A DNA stretch of 32,214 nt, taken from positions 1 through 32,214 of the forward strand of contig CACWVN010000063.1 in assembly GCA_902764285.1 (NCBI GenBank). Reading direction: 5' to 3'. The position numbers were made by a program, and so were the translations under genes. The notes beneath the pieces are model-generated. The model did no database searches and was not told the DNA's origin. It saw only the letters and a list, made by a program, of their open reading frames with translations. Positions within the stretch are counted from its first letter, which is position 1; the number at the start of each line of letters is the position of its first letter. Shown here piece after piece: positions 1 through 7,467 of this stretch. This DNA is from an uncultured Eubacteriales bacterium (GTDB taxonomy: Bacteria; Bacillota; Clostridia; Christensenellales; Aristaeellaceae).

Positions 1-28
1 GAACAGGCAACAGGCAACAGGAATAGCT
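1..28. repeat. Heptanucleotide tandem repeat (AGG-phased)
   Basis: Four consecutive 7-base units can be read: gaacagg, caacagg, caacagg, aatagct. The array may continue beyond the left window edge. A second heptamer array with the same AGG phase (on the minus strand) lies between parA and parB at 14944-14992. The function is unknown. Confidence 0.6.
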
Positions 29-32
29 AAAA

Positions 33-273
33 GCGGGCCGCCGCACGGCGTGCTCGCAGCCGACAAGGAGCGAGGCCGAAGGCCGAGGAGCGCCCAGCAC
101 ACCGGCGGAGCCGGATGGCTGTGCGGGCGCGAAGCTGCGGGCCGCCGTATGGCGTGTTCGCAGCCGACAAAGAGCGAGGCCGAAGGCCGAGGAGCGCCCA
201 GCACACCGGCGGAGCCGGATGGCTGTGCGGGCGCGAAGCTGCGGGCCGCCGCACGGCGTGCTCGCAGCCGACA
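33..273. repeat. 104-bp tandem repeat, two full copies and one partial
   Basis: The unit begins gcgggccgcc at 33, 137 and 241, so the period is exactly 104 bp; the third copy stops after about 33 bases at gccgaca. Copies 1 and 2 differ at only four places, all transitions (three c-to-t, one g-to-a), and the partial third copy matches copy 1. Each unit is rich in short inverted repeats, for example gcac-ggc-gtgc and ccggc-gga-gccgg. Open frames through it are compositional artefacts without ribosome binding sites. It lies in the non-coding stretch downstream of the MBOAT gene. Confidence 0.85.
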
Positions 274-297
274 TCCTTAATTGAATACTGAAATATA

Positions 298-368
298 CAG
301 ATCCTTCGCTGGGCTCAGGGTGACAACCGTTTCGCTTCGTTGTCATCCTGAGCGCAGCGAAGGATCTG
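298..368. repeat. Large inverted repeat, dispersed REP-like element
   Basis: Arms 298-326 and 340-368 pair at 27 of 29 positions around a 13-base loop (327-339). The right arm contains tcctgagcgcagcgaaggat, a dispersed intergenic element seen in many genomes; when wrongly translated it gives the tell-tale peptide CHPERSEGS, which occurs here in a spurious plus-strand frame. It sits about 65 bp downstream of the MBOAT stop and could end that transcript, although neither side has a clear U-tract. Bases 369-433 hold nothing else I recognise. Confidence 0.8.
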
Positions 369-433
369 TTCGAATCGAACGCGTACAACGTCCTGACAAT
401 CCCACAAGCCTTCCGCGAATATCCTTTTTTGTG

Positions 434-1834
434 CTAAAACTGGAAATAGATGAACGGGCTGTCGCCGGTGTACATCAGCAGAACCGTGAACCCCGCCAGC
501 AGCGTCAGCCCCAGCGTGCCCCAGAAGCTGCCATACGCCAGCGCCGGCGCGTGCTCGTCCACGGGGCGCCCTTCCCGCCGCGCCAGCACCGCAAAGCGCA
601 CCGCCCGCGCCGCCAGGAAGGCCATCGCCAGCAGCGTCCAGCTGGAAAGCTGGTTCGCGCCCGGCGCGAAGGCGAACAGCCGCCGGAAGATCAGCGCGGC
701 GTGCTCAAAATTCCGCGCCCGGAAGAACACCCACATCAGGCACACGAACGCCGCGGTCATCGCGGTGGAAACGGCCCGCCGCCAGGCGCCCGGCTTCGGC
801 GGGAAACGCTTTTGCCACAGCTTGTGGACGCACAGCGCCAGCCCGTGCAACGCGCCCCAGGCCACGAACGTCCAGTCCGCGCCGTGCCACAGGCCGCCCA
901 GCGTCATCGTGATCATCAGGTTCAGGTACGTCCGCACCGCGCCCCTGCGGTTGCCGCCCAGCGGGATGTACAGGTACTGCTGCAGCCAGCTGGACAGGCT
1001 GATGTGCCAGCGCTTCCAGAATTCGCTGATGTTCCGGGCGATGTACGGCCGGTTGAAGTTCATCGGCAGGTCGTAGCCCAGACAGCGCGCCGCGCCCAGC
1101 GCCATGTCGGAATAACCGGAAAAATCGAAGTAGATCTGCATCGCGTAGGCGACCACGGCCAGCGCCACCGTGGCGGAGCTGTACGCGCCCACCGCGGCGA
1201 ACACCGAATCGGCGAATACGGCGATCTGGTCGGCCAGCACGGCCTTCTTGAACATGCCGTAGAACATCTCCGTCAGCCCGCGGAACACGCGCCGCGCCGT
1301 GGGCCCGCGGCGCTCGTCCAGCTGCGGCAGGAACTCCGAAGCCTTCACGATCGGCCCGGCCACCAGCTGCGGGAAGAACGCGATGTACAGCGCGAACTTC
1401 AGCAGGTCGCGGCTGGCGGGCAGCTTGCCCCGGTACACGTCGATGGTATAGCTCAGGCTCTGGAAGGTGTAGAACGATATGCCCACCGGCAGTATGATCT
1501 TCAGCGCGCCCGCCCGCGCGACGCCGAAGGCCGCGCAGAAGGTGTCCACGAAGAAATTCATGTACTTGAAGAAAAACAGCACCAGCAGCGGCACGGCCAC
1601 GCCCACGGCCAGGATCCACCGGCGCCCGGGCCGCTTTGCCATGCCCAGCCCCGCCAGATAAGCCACCGCCGTCAAAAACAGCATCAGCCCGCAGAACCGC
1701 CAGTCCCACCAGCCGTAGAACACGTAGCTGGCGATCAGCAGCAGAACCTGCCTCGCGCGGGCGTTTCTGACGACGACCTGGGACAGCAGCACCGCGGCGA
1801 AGAACTGGAAAAACACAATGCTGACAAAGCTCAT
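434..1834 (-). CDS. MBOAT-family O-acyltransferase (AlgI/DltB type)
   Basis: A 466-residue polytopic membrane protein with about ten hydrophobic segments. Family signatures include PVGISFYTFQSLSY near 116-129, YFDFSGYSDMALG near 235-247, NFNRPY near 259-264, and GGLWHGADW at 313-321 followed by WGALHG near 326-331, which supplies the two conserved histidines (H317, H330). The C-terminus, SPFIYFQF, is typical of AlgI-like proteins, and the length matches the family. Such enzymes move acyl groups, often acetyl, across the membrane onto extracellular polymers. It overlaps the upstream SGNH-type gene by four bases (ATGA), so the two are translationally coupled and probably act as an acyltransferase pair. 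The acceptor polymer cannot be read from the sequence. Confidence 0.92.
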   Translation of the reverse strand: MSFVSIVFFQFFAAVLLSQVVVRNARARQVLLLIASYVFYGWWDWRFCGLMLFLTAVAYLAGLGMAKRPGRRWILAVGVAVPLLVLFFFKYMNFFVDTFCAAFGVARAGALKIILPVGISFYTFQSLSYTIDVYRGKLPASRDLLKFALYIAFFPQLVAGPIVKASEFLPQLDERRGPTARRVFRGLTEMFYGMFKKAVLADQIAVFADSVFAAVGAYSSATVALAVVAYAMQIYFDFSGYSDMALGAARCLGYDLPMNFNRPYIARNISEFWKRWHISLSSWLQQYLYIPLGGNRRGAVRTYLNLMITMTLGGLWHGADWTFVAWGALHGLALCVHKLWQKRFPPKPGAWRRAVSTAMTAAFVCLMWVFFRARNFEHAALIFRRLFAFAPGANQLSSWTLLAMAFLAARAVRFAVLARREGRPVDEHAPALAYGSFWGTLGLTLLAGFTVLLMYTGDSPFIYFQF

Positions 1835-2871
1835 GCCGCGCCGCCCTCCGCTTCCCGTATCGCCCGATAGATCGCCTCGGCCACCAGCCGGTGTCCCTCG
1901 CGGTTCAGGTGTCCCGTGCCCAGCGCCGTATTGGCAAAGCCCTTGGGCACGATGTGGTCCTCCTCATAGGCGCGCCGAAATTCCTCCGTCATATCGATGA
2001 AAATCACGCCGGCGTCCGCGCAGGCCTGCCGGAACGCAGCCAGGCACTGGTCGTTCGTGCCGAACGTCATCGTGCCGTCCATGTGCAGGTCCACCCACGG
2101 GTGGTAATAGATGATCAGCCGTACGCCCGCGTCAGCCGCCTGCCCGTTCAAAAGCCGGAACCATTCCGTCATGCTCGATTGGTACCGGTCGATCAGATCC
2201 TCTGAAAACACGACGTCGCCGTCCTGCGGCTCCGCCGCCCCGTCGTCGTCCTCGTCGATGCCGTCGGTGCGGTATTTCAACGCCCAATACTGCCGGTACA
2301 GCTGCTTCAACAGCGGCCGGTCGGTCAGGTATTCCGGCAGCGGCGAAGCGTGCAGCCCCAGCCAGCGCAGGCTGTCCGCCATGGCATTATTGACCAGGCG
2401 CCAGCGGAACATCAGGTTGTCCGTCTCGATCACCACGTAATCCGCGGGCCGGAACCGCTCCAGCGCGCGGGGCAGGTTCGCCGCGTTGTGGGGAAAGGTG
2501 TGCGAAGAAACGCCGATGTTGTATACCCGGCCCGTCCGGCCGTCGGCGCGCAGCATGGCCTCCAGCCGCCGGGACGCGTTGTCGTCCGTGGGCACGTTGA
2601 AAGCCTCGGTGTGGCTGGACCCCATCATCAGCACGGAGATGCCGTCGCCATAGGTATCCGGCGGGTTGTTGTATCCGTTTTCATCCATGATGTGCACGCC
2701 GACGCCCTCCTTGGCCTGGCTGGTCCAGGCGTTGGGACGGCGAATCTTGTCGGTAGACCGCACTTCCGGGCGCTGATAGGGCGCAGGATTATAATACCAG
2801 ACGCAAAAGACGTCCAGTATCAGAATGCCCAGCAGCACCGCCGCCGCGTGTTTCAGGATGGATTTGATCAT
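1831..2871 (-). CDS. SGNH-hydrolase-like membrane-anchored protein (AlgX/AlgJ-like role)
   Basis: 346 residues with one N-terminal membrane anchor (about residues 8-27) and an extracytoplasmic domain. The nucleophile block reads VLMMGSSHTEAF (GSSH at 84-87), and the C-terminal block GTGHLNREGH (318-327) supplies the usual SGNH catalytic histidine, followed by a helix resembling that of GDSL/SGNH esterases. Proteins of this fold encoded beside MBOAT genes transfer or remove acetyl groups on secreted polysaccharide or wall polymer. The start is ATG 2871 with GGAG nine bases upstream. The four-base overlap with the MBOAT gene supports a joint function. The family assignment is good; the exact reaction is inferred. 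Confidence 0.8.
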   Translation of the reverse strand: MIKSILKHAAAVLLGILILDVFCVWYYNPAPYQRPEVRSTDKIRRPNAWTSQAKEGVGVHIMDENGYNNPPDTYGDGISVLMMGSSHTEAFNVPTDDNASRRLEAMLRADGRTGRVYNIGVSSHTFPHNAANLPRALERFRPADYVVIETDNLMFRWRLVNNAMADSLRWLGLHASPLPEYLTDRPLLKQLYRQYWALKYRTDGIDEDDDGAAEPQDGDVVFSEDLIDRYQSSMTEWFRLLNGQAADAGVRLIIYYHPWVDLHMDGTMTFGTNDQCLAAFRQACADAGVIFIDMTEEFRRAYEEDHIVPKGFANTALGTGHLNREGHRLVAEAIYRAIREAEGGAA

Positions 2872-2898
2872 CGGTCAAAGCTCCACAGCGCCGAATAA

Positions 2899-2926
2899 CG
2901 GCGATGAACCGCAAGGCCCATCGCCG
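2899..2926 (-). terminator. Weak hairpin between LCP and SGNH genes
   Basis: cggcgatg (2899-2906) pairs perfectly with catcgccg (2919-2926). On the minus strand it is followed by ttattcgg, not a real U-tract, so it may be only an mRNA hairpin and the LCP, SGNH and MBOAT genes may form one transcript. Confidence 0.3.
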
Positions 2927-2945
2927 CATCCCCGTCGTTTCAGAA

Positions 2946-4376
2946 TCACTCGTAGATGAAGTTGTACAGCTGCAGCGCGTTTGCGGCAAAATCGCAATCC
3001 CACAGCCGGGAGTCGTTGTTGCGGGTCTCCTGCTTGAACGTGCCGGTCACGGGCAGCTGTATGGTTTCATAGCCGGAAAGGCCGTTGCCCGCCACCATGA
3101 TGGCCGTGTTGATGATATCGTTGATCTCCAGGTTCGTGCGCACCTCGCCGATCATTTCCGCGCCCAGCGCCGCGATCTCCATGGCGCTCAGCTTCTTGGC
3201 CTTCTCCATCAGCTTGCCCAGCACTTCGCGCTGGCGCTCGGCGCGCCGGTAATCGCCGCCGTTCAGCTTACGGATCCGGGCATAACCCAGCGCCTGCGTG
3301 CCGTTCAGGTGGGTGTTGGGACCGAAGGAAGTCAGTTTCTCATAGGTCACGTCGGACACGTCAATGCCGTGTTTCCTGGCCACCTTGTAGGAATGCCAGG
3401 CCCACATGTTGATCTGGTTCATCTCCTCTTCGGAGATATCGATGTCGATGCCGCCCAGGCGCTCGGCGATCCGCTGGAAGCCGAAGAAGTTCACCATGAC
3501 ATAGTATTTGATGTTCATGTTGAAGCACTCGTTCACCGTGCGGATGGCCAGCTTCGGCCCGCCGAAGAAGTTGGCGGCGTTGATGCGCCAGTGGCCGCTG
3601 TACTTGCCGATATCGTGCAGGTTCACGTCCAGGTCGCGCATGATGGACGCCAGCTTCACTTCGCCGGTCTTGCGGTTGATGGAGCAGATGATCATGGCGT
3701 CGGTACGCGAGCTGCTGCGCATCTTGCGGTCGTCGGTACCCAGCAGCAGCACGTTCAGCCAGTCGTCCGGCAGCGAGGTGTTCACCGCCAGGTCGGAAAT
3801 CAGCGCCATCTGGGTCTCGCTCAGGCCCTCCACCTCCGAACTGTCATCCGAGGCCAGCATGTCCGCGATGCTGGAATACTGGGTGCCCTGCTCTTCCTCG
3901 CCGGTGTCCATATCCTCAAATCCCGCCGGCACCGCCGCCTCCGTGCCGCCGTTGGCCGGCTGGCCGGATGTCGGGTTGCTGGCCGCCACGGCGGGATCCT
4001 TCTGTCCGCCGGGCTTGGCGAGGATGATGATCAGCGCCACCAGCAGTACCGCCGCCACGGCCACGATGGCGTAGAAGCGGCCCTGGGCCTTCCTGCGCCG
4101 CCGCTGGGGCGGGCGATTGCCCGAAGGACGGCCGCCCGAAGGACGGCTGCCGGACGGACGGGCGCCATAGCTCTGGCGGCTGGCCGATCCGGATCGGCTG
4201 CCGGACGCAGAACGGCTGCCCGATCTGGACCTGCTGCCGGACGCGGAACGGCTGCCCGACCCGGGCCTGCTGCCGTAGGAACCGGTTCTGGACGCGGAAC
4301 CCGTGCGCGAACCGGAGCCGGAACGGCTGATACCGGGGCGCACGCCGCCGCGGTTATCGTAATAATCGTTTGCCAA
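2946..4376 (-). CDS. LytR-CpsA-Psr (LCP) family cell-wall polymer ligase
   Basis: LCP proteins move lipid-linked glycopolymers (teichoic acid, capsule) onto peptidoglycan outside the membrane. I chose the TTG start at 4376 (476 residues) because gaaagg-aagg lies about nine bases upstream; an in-frame ATG at 4445 lacks a ribosome binding site and would sit only about 15 bases from the predicted transcript start. Layout: cytoplasmic tail 1-96 made of Ser/Arg/Gly repeats, a basic RRRRK stop, a membrane segment about 101-120, an acidic linker, then the LCP domain from about 206 with LLGTDDR (211-217), SSRTDAM (222-228), SIMRDL and GYARIRK. It lies upstream of an SGNH/MBOAT pair, suggesting that the attached polymer is also O-acylated. 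Confidence 0.9.
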   Translation of the reverse strand: MANDYYDNRGGVRPGISRSGSGSRTGSASRTGSYGSRPGSGSRSASGSRSRSGSRSASGSRSGSASRQSYGARPSGSRPSGGRPSGNRPPQRRRRKAQGRFYAIVAVAAVLLVALIIILAKPGGQKDPAVAASNPTSGQPANGGTEAAVPAGFEDMDTGEEEQGTQYSSIADMLASDDSSEVEGLSETQMALISDLAVNTSLPDDWLNVLLLGTDDRKMRSSSRTDAMIICSINRKTGEVKLASIMRDLDVNLHDIGKYSGHWRINAANFFGGPKLAIRTVNECFNMNIKYYVMVNFFGFQRIAERLGGIDIDISEEEMNQINMWAWHSYKVARKHGIDVSDVTYEKLTSFGPNTHLNGTQALGYARIRKLNGGDYRRAERQREVLGKLMEKAKKLSAMEIAALGAEMIGEVRTNLEINDIINTAIMVAGNGLSGYETIQLPVTGTFKQETRNNDSRLWDCDFAANALQLYNFIYE

Positions 4377-4453
4377 TGTAAAAGACCTTCCTTTCTGGAG
4401 GGAATATGCCAACGAGGCCGGAGAACGCACCGCGCAGAACTCCATATTGCCCG

Positions 4454-4494
4454 ATTATACAAAATATTATACATACAAAAACCCGGCTCTGCAA
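4454..4494 (-). promoter_or_regulatory. Predicted sigma-A promoter of the LCP gene
   Basis: On the minus strand TTGCAG (4489-4494) is followed after exactly 17 bases by TATAAT (4466-4471). A second TATAAT lies at 4454-4459. The -35 hexamer falls inside the tldE terminator hairpin. Confidence 0.6.
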
Positions 4495-4515
4495 CCGCAA
4501 AGCCGGGTAAAAAAA
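4477..4515 (-). terminator. Intrinsic terminator after tldE
   Basis: acccggctctgc (4481-4492) pairs with gcaaagccgggt (4497-4508) with one mismatch and a four-base loop. The minus-strand transcript continues into U5 and is preceded by an A-rich complement of seven Ts on the other side, so it could work in both directions. Confidence 0.8.
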
Positions 4516-4600
4516 GGTCAAAACGTGACATTCCCGTAATGATTTCGCGCCTCCCTGCCGCCTCATCGCGCCGGGATCCCAGAGCGCGGGCAGCGGTGCG

Positions 4601-5977
4601 TCAGGTTCCCGCCACGCTCAGTTCCTTCACCAGCACCGAGGGGCTGCCGAAGCAGCTGGCCCCGGGCGCCTGGAATTCCAGATCGCCGCCGACGGCCTCC
4701 ACGGCCTGCAGCAGCTCGTAGAAATTGCTCGCGATGGTGACCTGCGCCACGGCCTCGGCGATCCGGCCGTCCCGCACGCGAAAGCCCTTCGCCGCCAGTG
4801 AAAAATCGCCGGTGATCGGGTTCGCGCCCGCGTGCATGCCCTGCAGCTCGGTGATCAGCAGCCCGTCGCCCAGCTTCGCCAGCATCGCCTCAAAGTCGTC
4901 GTCCGTGGGTTTGAAATAGAAATTGCTGGGCGCCACGCCCACCGGCGCGGCATAACCCGGGCGGCTGGCGTTGGCGGTGGTCTCCACGCCCTGCTTCTTC
5001 GCCGTCTTCAGGTTGTGCAGCAGCGTGTTCAGCCGGCCGTCCTCGATCACGGCCTTCACCACCGTGGCCACGCCCTCGCCGTCAAACGGCGCGGAGGACG
5101 CGCTGCCCGCGCGGTGCGGGTCGTCCATCACCGTCACGCAGGGCGCGGCGATCATCTCGCCCTCCCTGCCCTTCAGCCGGGACAGCCCGCGCTGGGCGTT
5201 GTCGGCGGAGAACACGCCGGCAAACGTCGCCAGCAGCGTGGCCGCCGCGTCCCGCCGCAGCAGCACGCGATACGTCCCGGACGGCACCGGCGCGGCGTCC
5301 AGCCCGGCCAGCGCCTCCTGCGCCGCGGTCCGGGCCACCTTTTCCAGGTCGATCTCTTCCGGGTTCTGGGTAAAGAACATCTTGAAGCCGGTGTTCACTT
5401 TTTCGCCGTCCCTGGCCACCGCGATCACATAGCCGCCCAGCAGGTTCACCTGCATGGACACGTCCAGCCCCGCGCCGTTGAACAGCGCGCGCGCGTCGCT
5501 GGAGGAGAATATGGCGCAGCCCTCCACCTGGACGATGCGCTCGTCCTGCTCCAGCGTCAGCTTTTCCAGCTCCTTCGCCATCTCGATCTTCTGCGCGGCG
5601 GTGATGGCCTCCAGCGCGGGGTTGTACAGCTTAAGATCGGGGTATTCCGGGCTGCCGGGGAATATGAACTGCTCGTCCCTGCTCTCCACCAGCGCGGCGT
5701 TCTCCAGCGCGCCGTCCAGCAGCTGGTCCACGGCGGCCTCGTCCAGGATCTGGGTGGAAGCGTAGCCCATCCGCCCCTGACGGGTCAACGTCCGGAAGCC
5801 CAGGCCGATGGAATCGGATACGCTGTAGCCGATGATCTCGCCGTCCTTCACTTCCACCTCGAAGCTGCTGCCCGATTCAAAGCAGGTCTCGCTGCCGGCG
5901 CGGCACACGTCGCCGCCGGCGCTCTCCATTTCCGAAGCGCGGTCAAACAGCCGCGCGATAAATTCCTTCCTGTCCAT
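4601..5977 (-). CDS. tldE: TldE/PmbA-like metalloprotease partner subunit
   Basis: 458 residues; cytoplasmic. TldE (PmbA) pairs with TldD in a heterodimeric peptidase that cleaves unfolded or modified peptides (microcin maturation and CcdA turnover in enterobacteria). The protein has the U62/TldD-PmbA architecture, with an N-terminal domain (EVEVKDGEIIGYSVSDS), a central block (GTYRVLLRRDAAATLLATF) and a C-terminal ITGDFSLAAKGF motif, but no HExxxH, as expected for the non-catalytic partner. Two starts are possible: ATG 5983, overlapping the tldD stop but only three bases from GGGAGG, and ATG 5977, nine bases from it; I prefer 5977. Translation is coupled to tldD. No peptide precursor gene is visible nearby. 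Confidence 0.9.
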   Translation of the reverse strand: MDRKEFIARLFDRASEMESAGGDVCRAGSETCFESGSSFEVEVKDGEIIGYSVSDSIGLGFRTLTRQGRMGYASTQILDEAAVDQLLDGALENAALVESRDEQFIFPGSPEYPDLKLYNPALEAITAAQKIEMAKELEKLTLEQDERIVQVEGCAIFSSSDARALFNGAGLDVSMQVNLLGGYVIAVARDGEKVNTGFKMFFTQNPEEIDLEKVARTAAQEALAGLDAAPVPSGTYRVLLRRDAAATLLATFAGVFSADNAQRGLSRLKGREGEMIAAPCVTVMDDPHRAGSASSAPFDGEGVATVVKAVIEDGRLNTLLHNLKTAKKQGVETTANASRPGYAAPVGVAPSNFYFKPTDDDFEAMLAKLGDGLLITELQGMHAGANPITGDFSLAAKGFRVRDGRIAEAVAQVTIASNFYELLQAVEAVGGDLEFQAPGASCFGSPSVLVKELSVAGT

Positions 5978-5979
5978 GC

Positions 5980-7362
5980 TCATCGGCCTCCCACCGTCAA
6001 TTCGGTCACGCGGATCATCGGCTGGCCCACGTTTGTGGGGATGCTGCCGCTGGACGCGCCGCACATGCCCTGGGCCATCCACATGTTGCCGCCCACGCGG
6101 TCGATCTTCATCAGCACCTCGGACCCGCGGCCGATCAGCGCCGCGCCGCGCACGGGCCGGTCGATCTTGCCGTCCTTGATCAGGTATCCCTCGTCCACGG
6201 CGAAATTGAACTCGCCGGTGACGGGGTTCACGCTGCCGCCGCCCATGGATTTGGCGTACAGCCCGTCGCCGCAGGAGGCGATGATCTCCGCCTCGTCGTC
6301 GCCGCCGGGCGCGATGAACGTGTTGCGCATGCGGCTGGTGGGCGCGAAGGTATAATCCTGGCGGCGGCCGCTGCCCGTGGGCGCCATGCCCATCCGCCGG
6401 CCGTTCAGCCGGTCGACCATATAATTGCGCAGCACGCCGTCCTGGATCAGCACCAGGCGCGTGGTGGGCGTGCCCTCGTCGTCGATGTTCAGGCTGCCCC
6501 ATTCGTTGGGCAGGGTGCCGTCGTCCACCGCCGTCACGATGGGCGACGCGATGCGCTGGCCCAGCTTGCCGGCGAACTCGGAATTGCCGAAGGCCACCGC
6601 CGCGGCCTCCAGCGAATGGCCGCAGGCCTCGTGGAAGATCACGCCGCCGAAGCCGCCGTCGATCACCACCGGCATCTGTCCCGCCGGGCAGGGCTCGGCG
6701 TGCAGCATGGTCACGGCCTGCCGCGCCGCCTTGCGCGCCTCCGCGGCCACATCCACGCGGGTCTCGAACAGCTCGAAGCCCATCATCGCGCCGGGCGACG
6801 CGCTGCCGGACTGGCTCTCGCCGCCGCCCTCCGCCACCGCGGCGCAGGCCATGCGGGTGTACACGCGCCGGTCGCCGGTGAACAGCCCTTCGCTGTTGGC
6901 GATCAGCACGTCGCTGTCCCAGTACGTCAGATTGGCCCGCACCTGGGCGATCTCCGGCGATTCCGCGCGGGCCGCCAGATCCATATCCCGCAGCAGCTGC
7001 GCCTTGCGCGCGCCGGCCGCGTCCATCGGCATGATCCTGATCGGGTGGATATTGGCCGTGATGGACTGGGTCAGGTGGATGTCGCCCACGTGGGGATCGC
7101 CGCTGACGGCGTCCGCGGCCTTGCGCGCGGCGGCCACCAGCCCGGACAGGCTGGTGTCGTTGGTGTGCACGTACACGCTGTTCAGCCCGTGGTACACGCG
7201 GATGCCCGCGCCGTGGCGTCGGGTGGTGGTCGCGTTTTCCACGTGGCCGCCCACCAGCCCCAGCGCGCCGCTGCGCCGATCCTCGCAGAAGATCTCCGCG
7301 AAGTCGCCGCCGGTCTTCAGCGCCTCGTTCAATGCCTGTTCGGCAACGGATTTCAATATCAT
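5980..7362 (-). CDS. tldD: TldD-like zinc metalloprotease
   Basis: 460 residues. The catalytic motif HEACGH (244-249) matches the TldD HExxxH zinc site, and the C-terminal GMCGASSG block places C434 at the position of the third ligand known from E. coli TldD. Other family blocks include PNEWGSLNIDDEG and NPVTGEFNF. The start is ATG 7362, six bases after AAGGAGA; the frame extends further upstream but without support. The stop overlaps the tldE start region. Together they would form the TldD/TldE protease. The region 7363-7467 between this gene and the LRR gene shows no convincing promoter or terminator, so cotranscription is possible. Confidence 0.95.
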   Translation of the reverse strand: MILKSVAEQALNEALKTGGDFAEIFCEDRRSGALGLVGGHVENATTTRRHGAGIRVYHGLNSVYVHTNDTSLSGLVAAARKAADAVSGDPHVGDIHLTQSITANIHPIRIMPMDAAGARKAQLLRDMDLAARAESPEIAQVRANLTYWDSDVLIANSEGLFTGDRRVYTRMACAAVAEGGGESQSGSASPGAMMGFELFETRVDVAAEARKAARQAVTMLHAEPCPAGQMPVVIDGGFGGVIFHEACGHSLEAAAVAFGNSEFAGKLGQRIASPIVTAVDDGTLPNEWGSLNIDDEGTPTTRLVLIQDGVLRNYMVDRLNGRRMGMAPTGSGRRQDYTFAPTSRMRNTFIAPGGDDEAEIIASCGDGLYAKSMGGGSVNPVTGEFNFAVDEGYLIKDGKIDRPVRGAALIGRGSEVLMKIDRVGGNMWMAQGMCGASSGSIPTNVGQPMIRVTELTVGGR

Positions 7363-7467
7363 GGTTCGTCTCCTTATTCGTCTTGCTCTTTCATCGTCAT
7401 TATGCCCGCAGGTCAAAGCCCCTGTCGCTCGACACAGCCTGCCCCGCGCCGGCGTCCTTCATTCCGT

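Noticed and set aside
33-273. Possible CRISPR array
   Set aside because: The repeats are 104 bp and contiguous without unique spacers, and no cas genes are present.
281-1870. Long plus-strand open frame (529 codons) opposite the MBOAT gene
   Set aside because: It is antisense to a clear MBOAT gene, begins within a dispersed repeat (CHPERSEGS peptide) and has an Arg/His/Gln-rich composition typical of high-G+C shadow frames.
2946-4445. ATG 4445 as the start of the LCP gene
   Set aside because: It has no ribosome binding site, lies about 15 bases from the predicted transcript start, and the extra 23 residues look unlike coding sequence; TTG 4376 has a good site.
5980-7362. A RiPP or microcin precursor next to tldD/tldE
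   Set aside because: No short peptide gene with a ribosome binding site is visible in the flanking spacers; TldD/E are widespread without such precursors.
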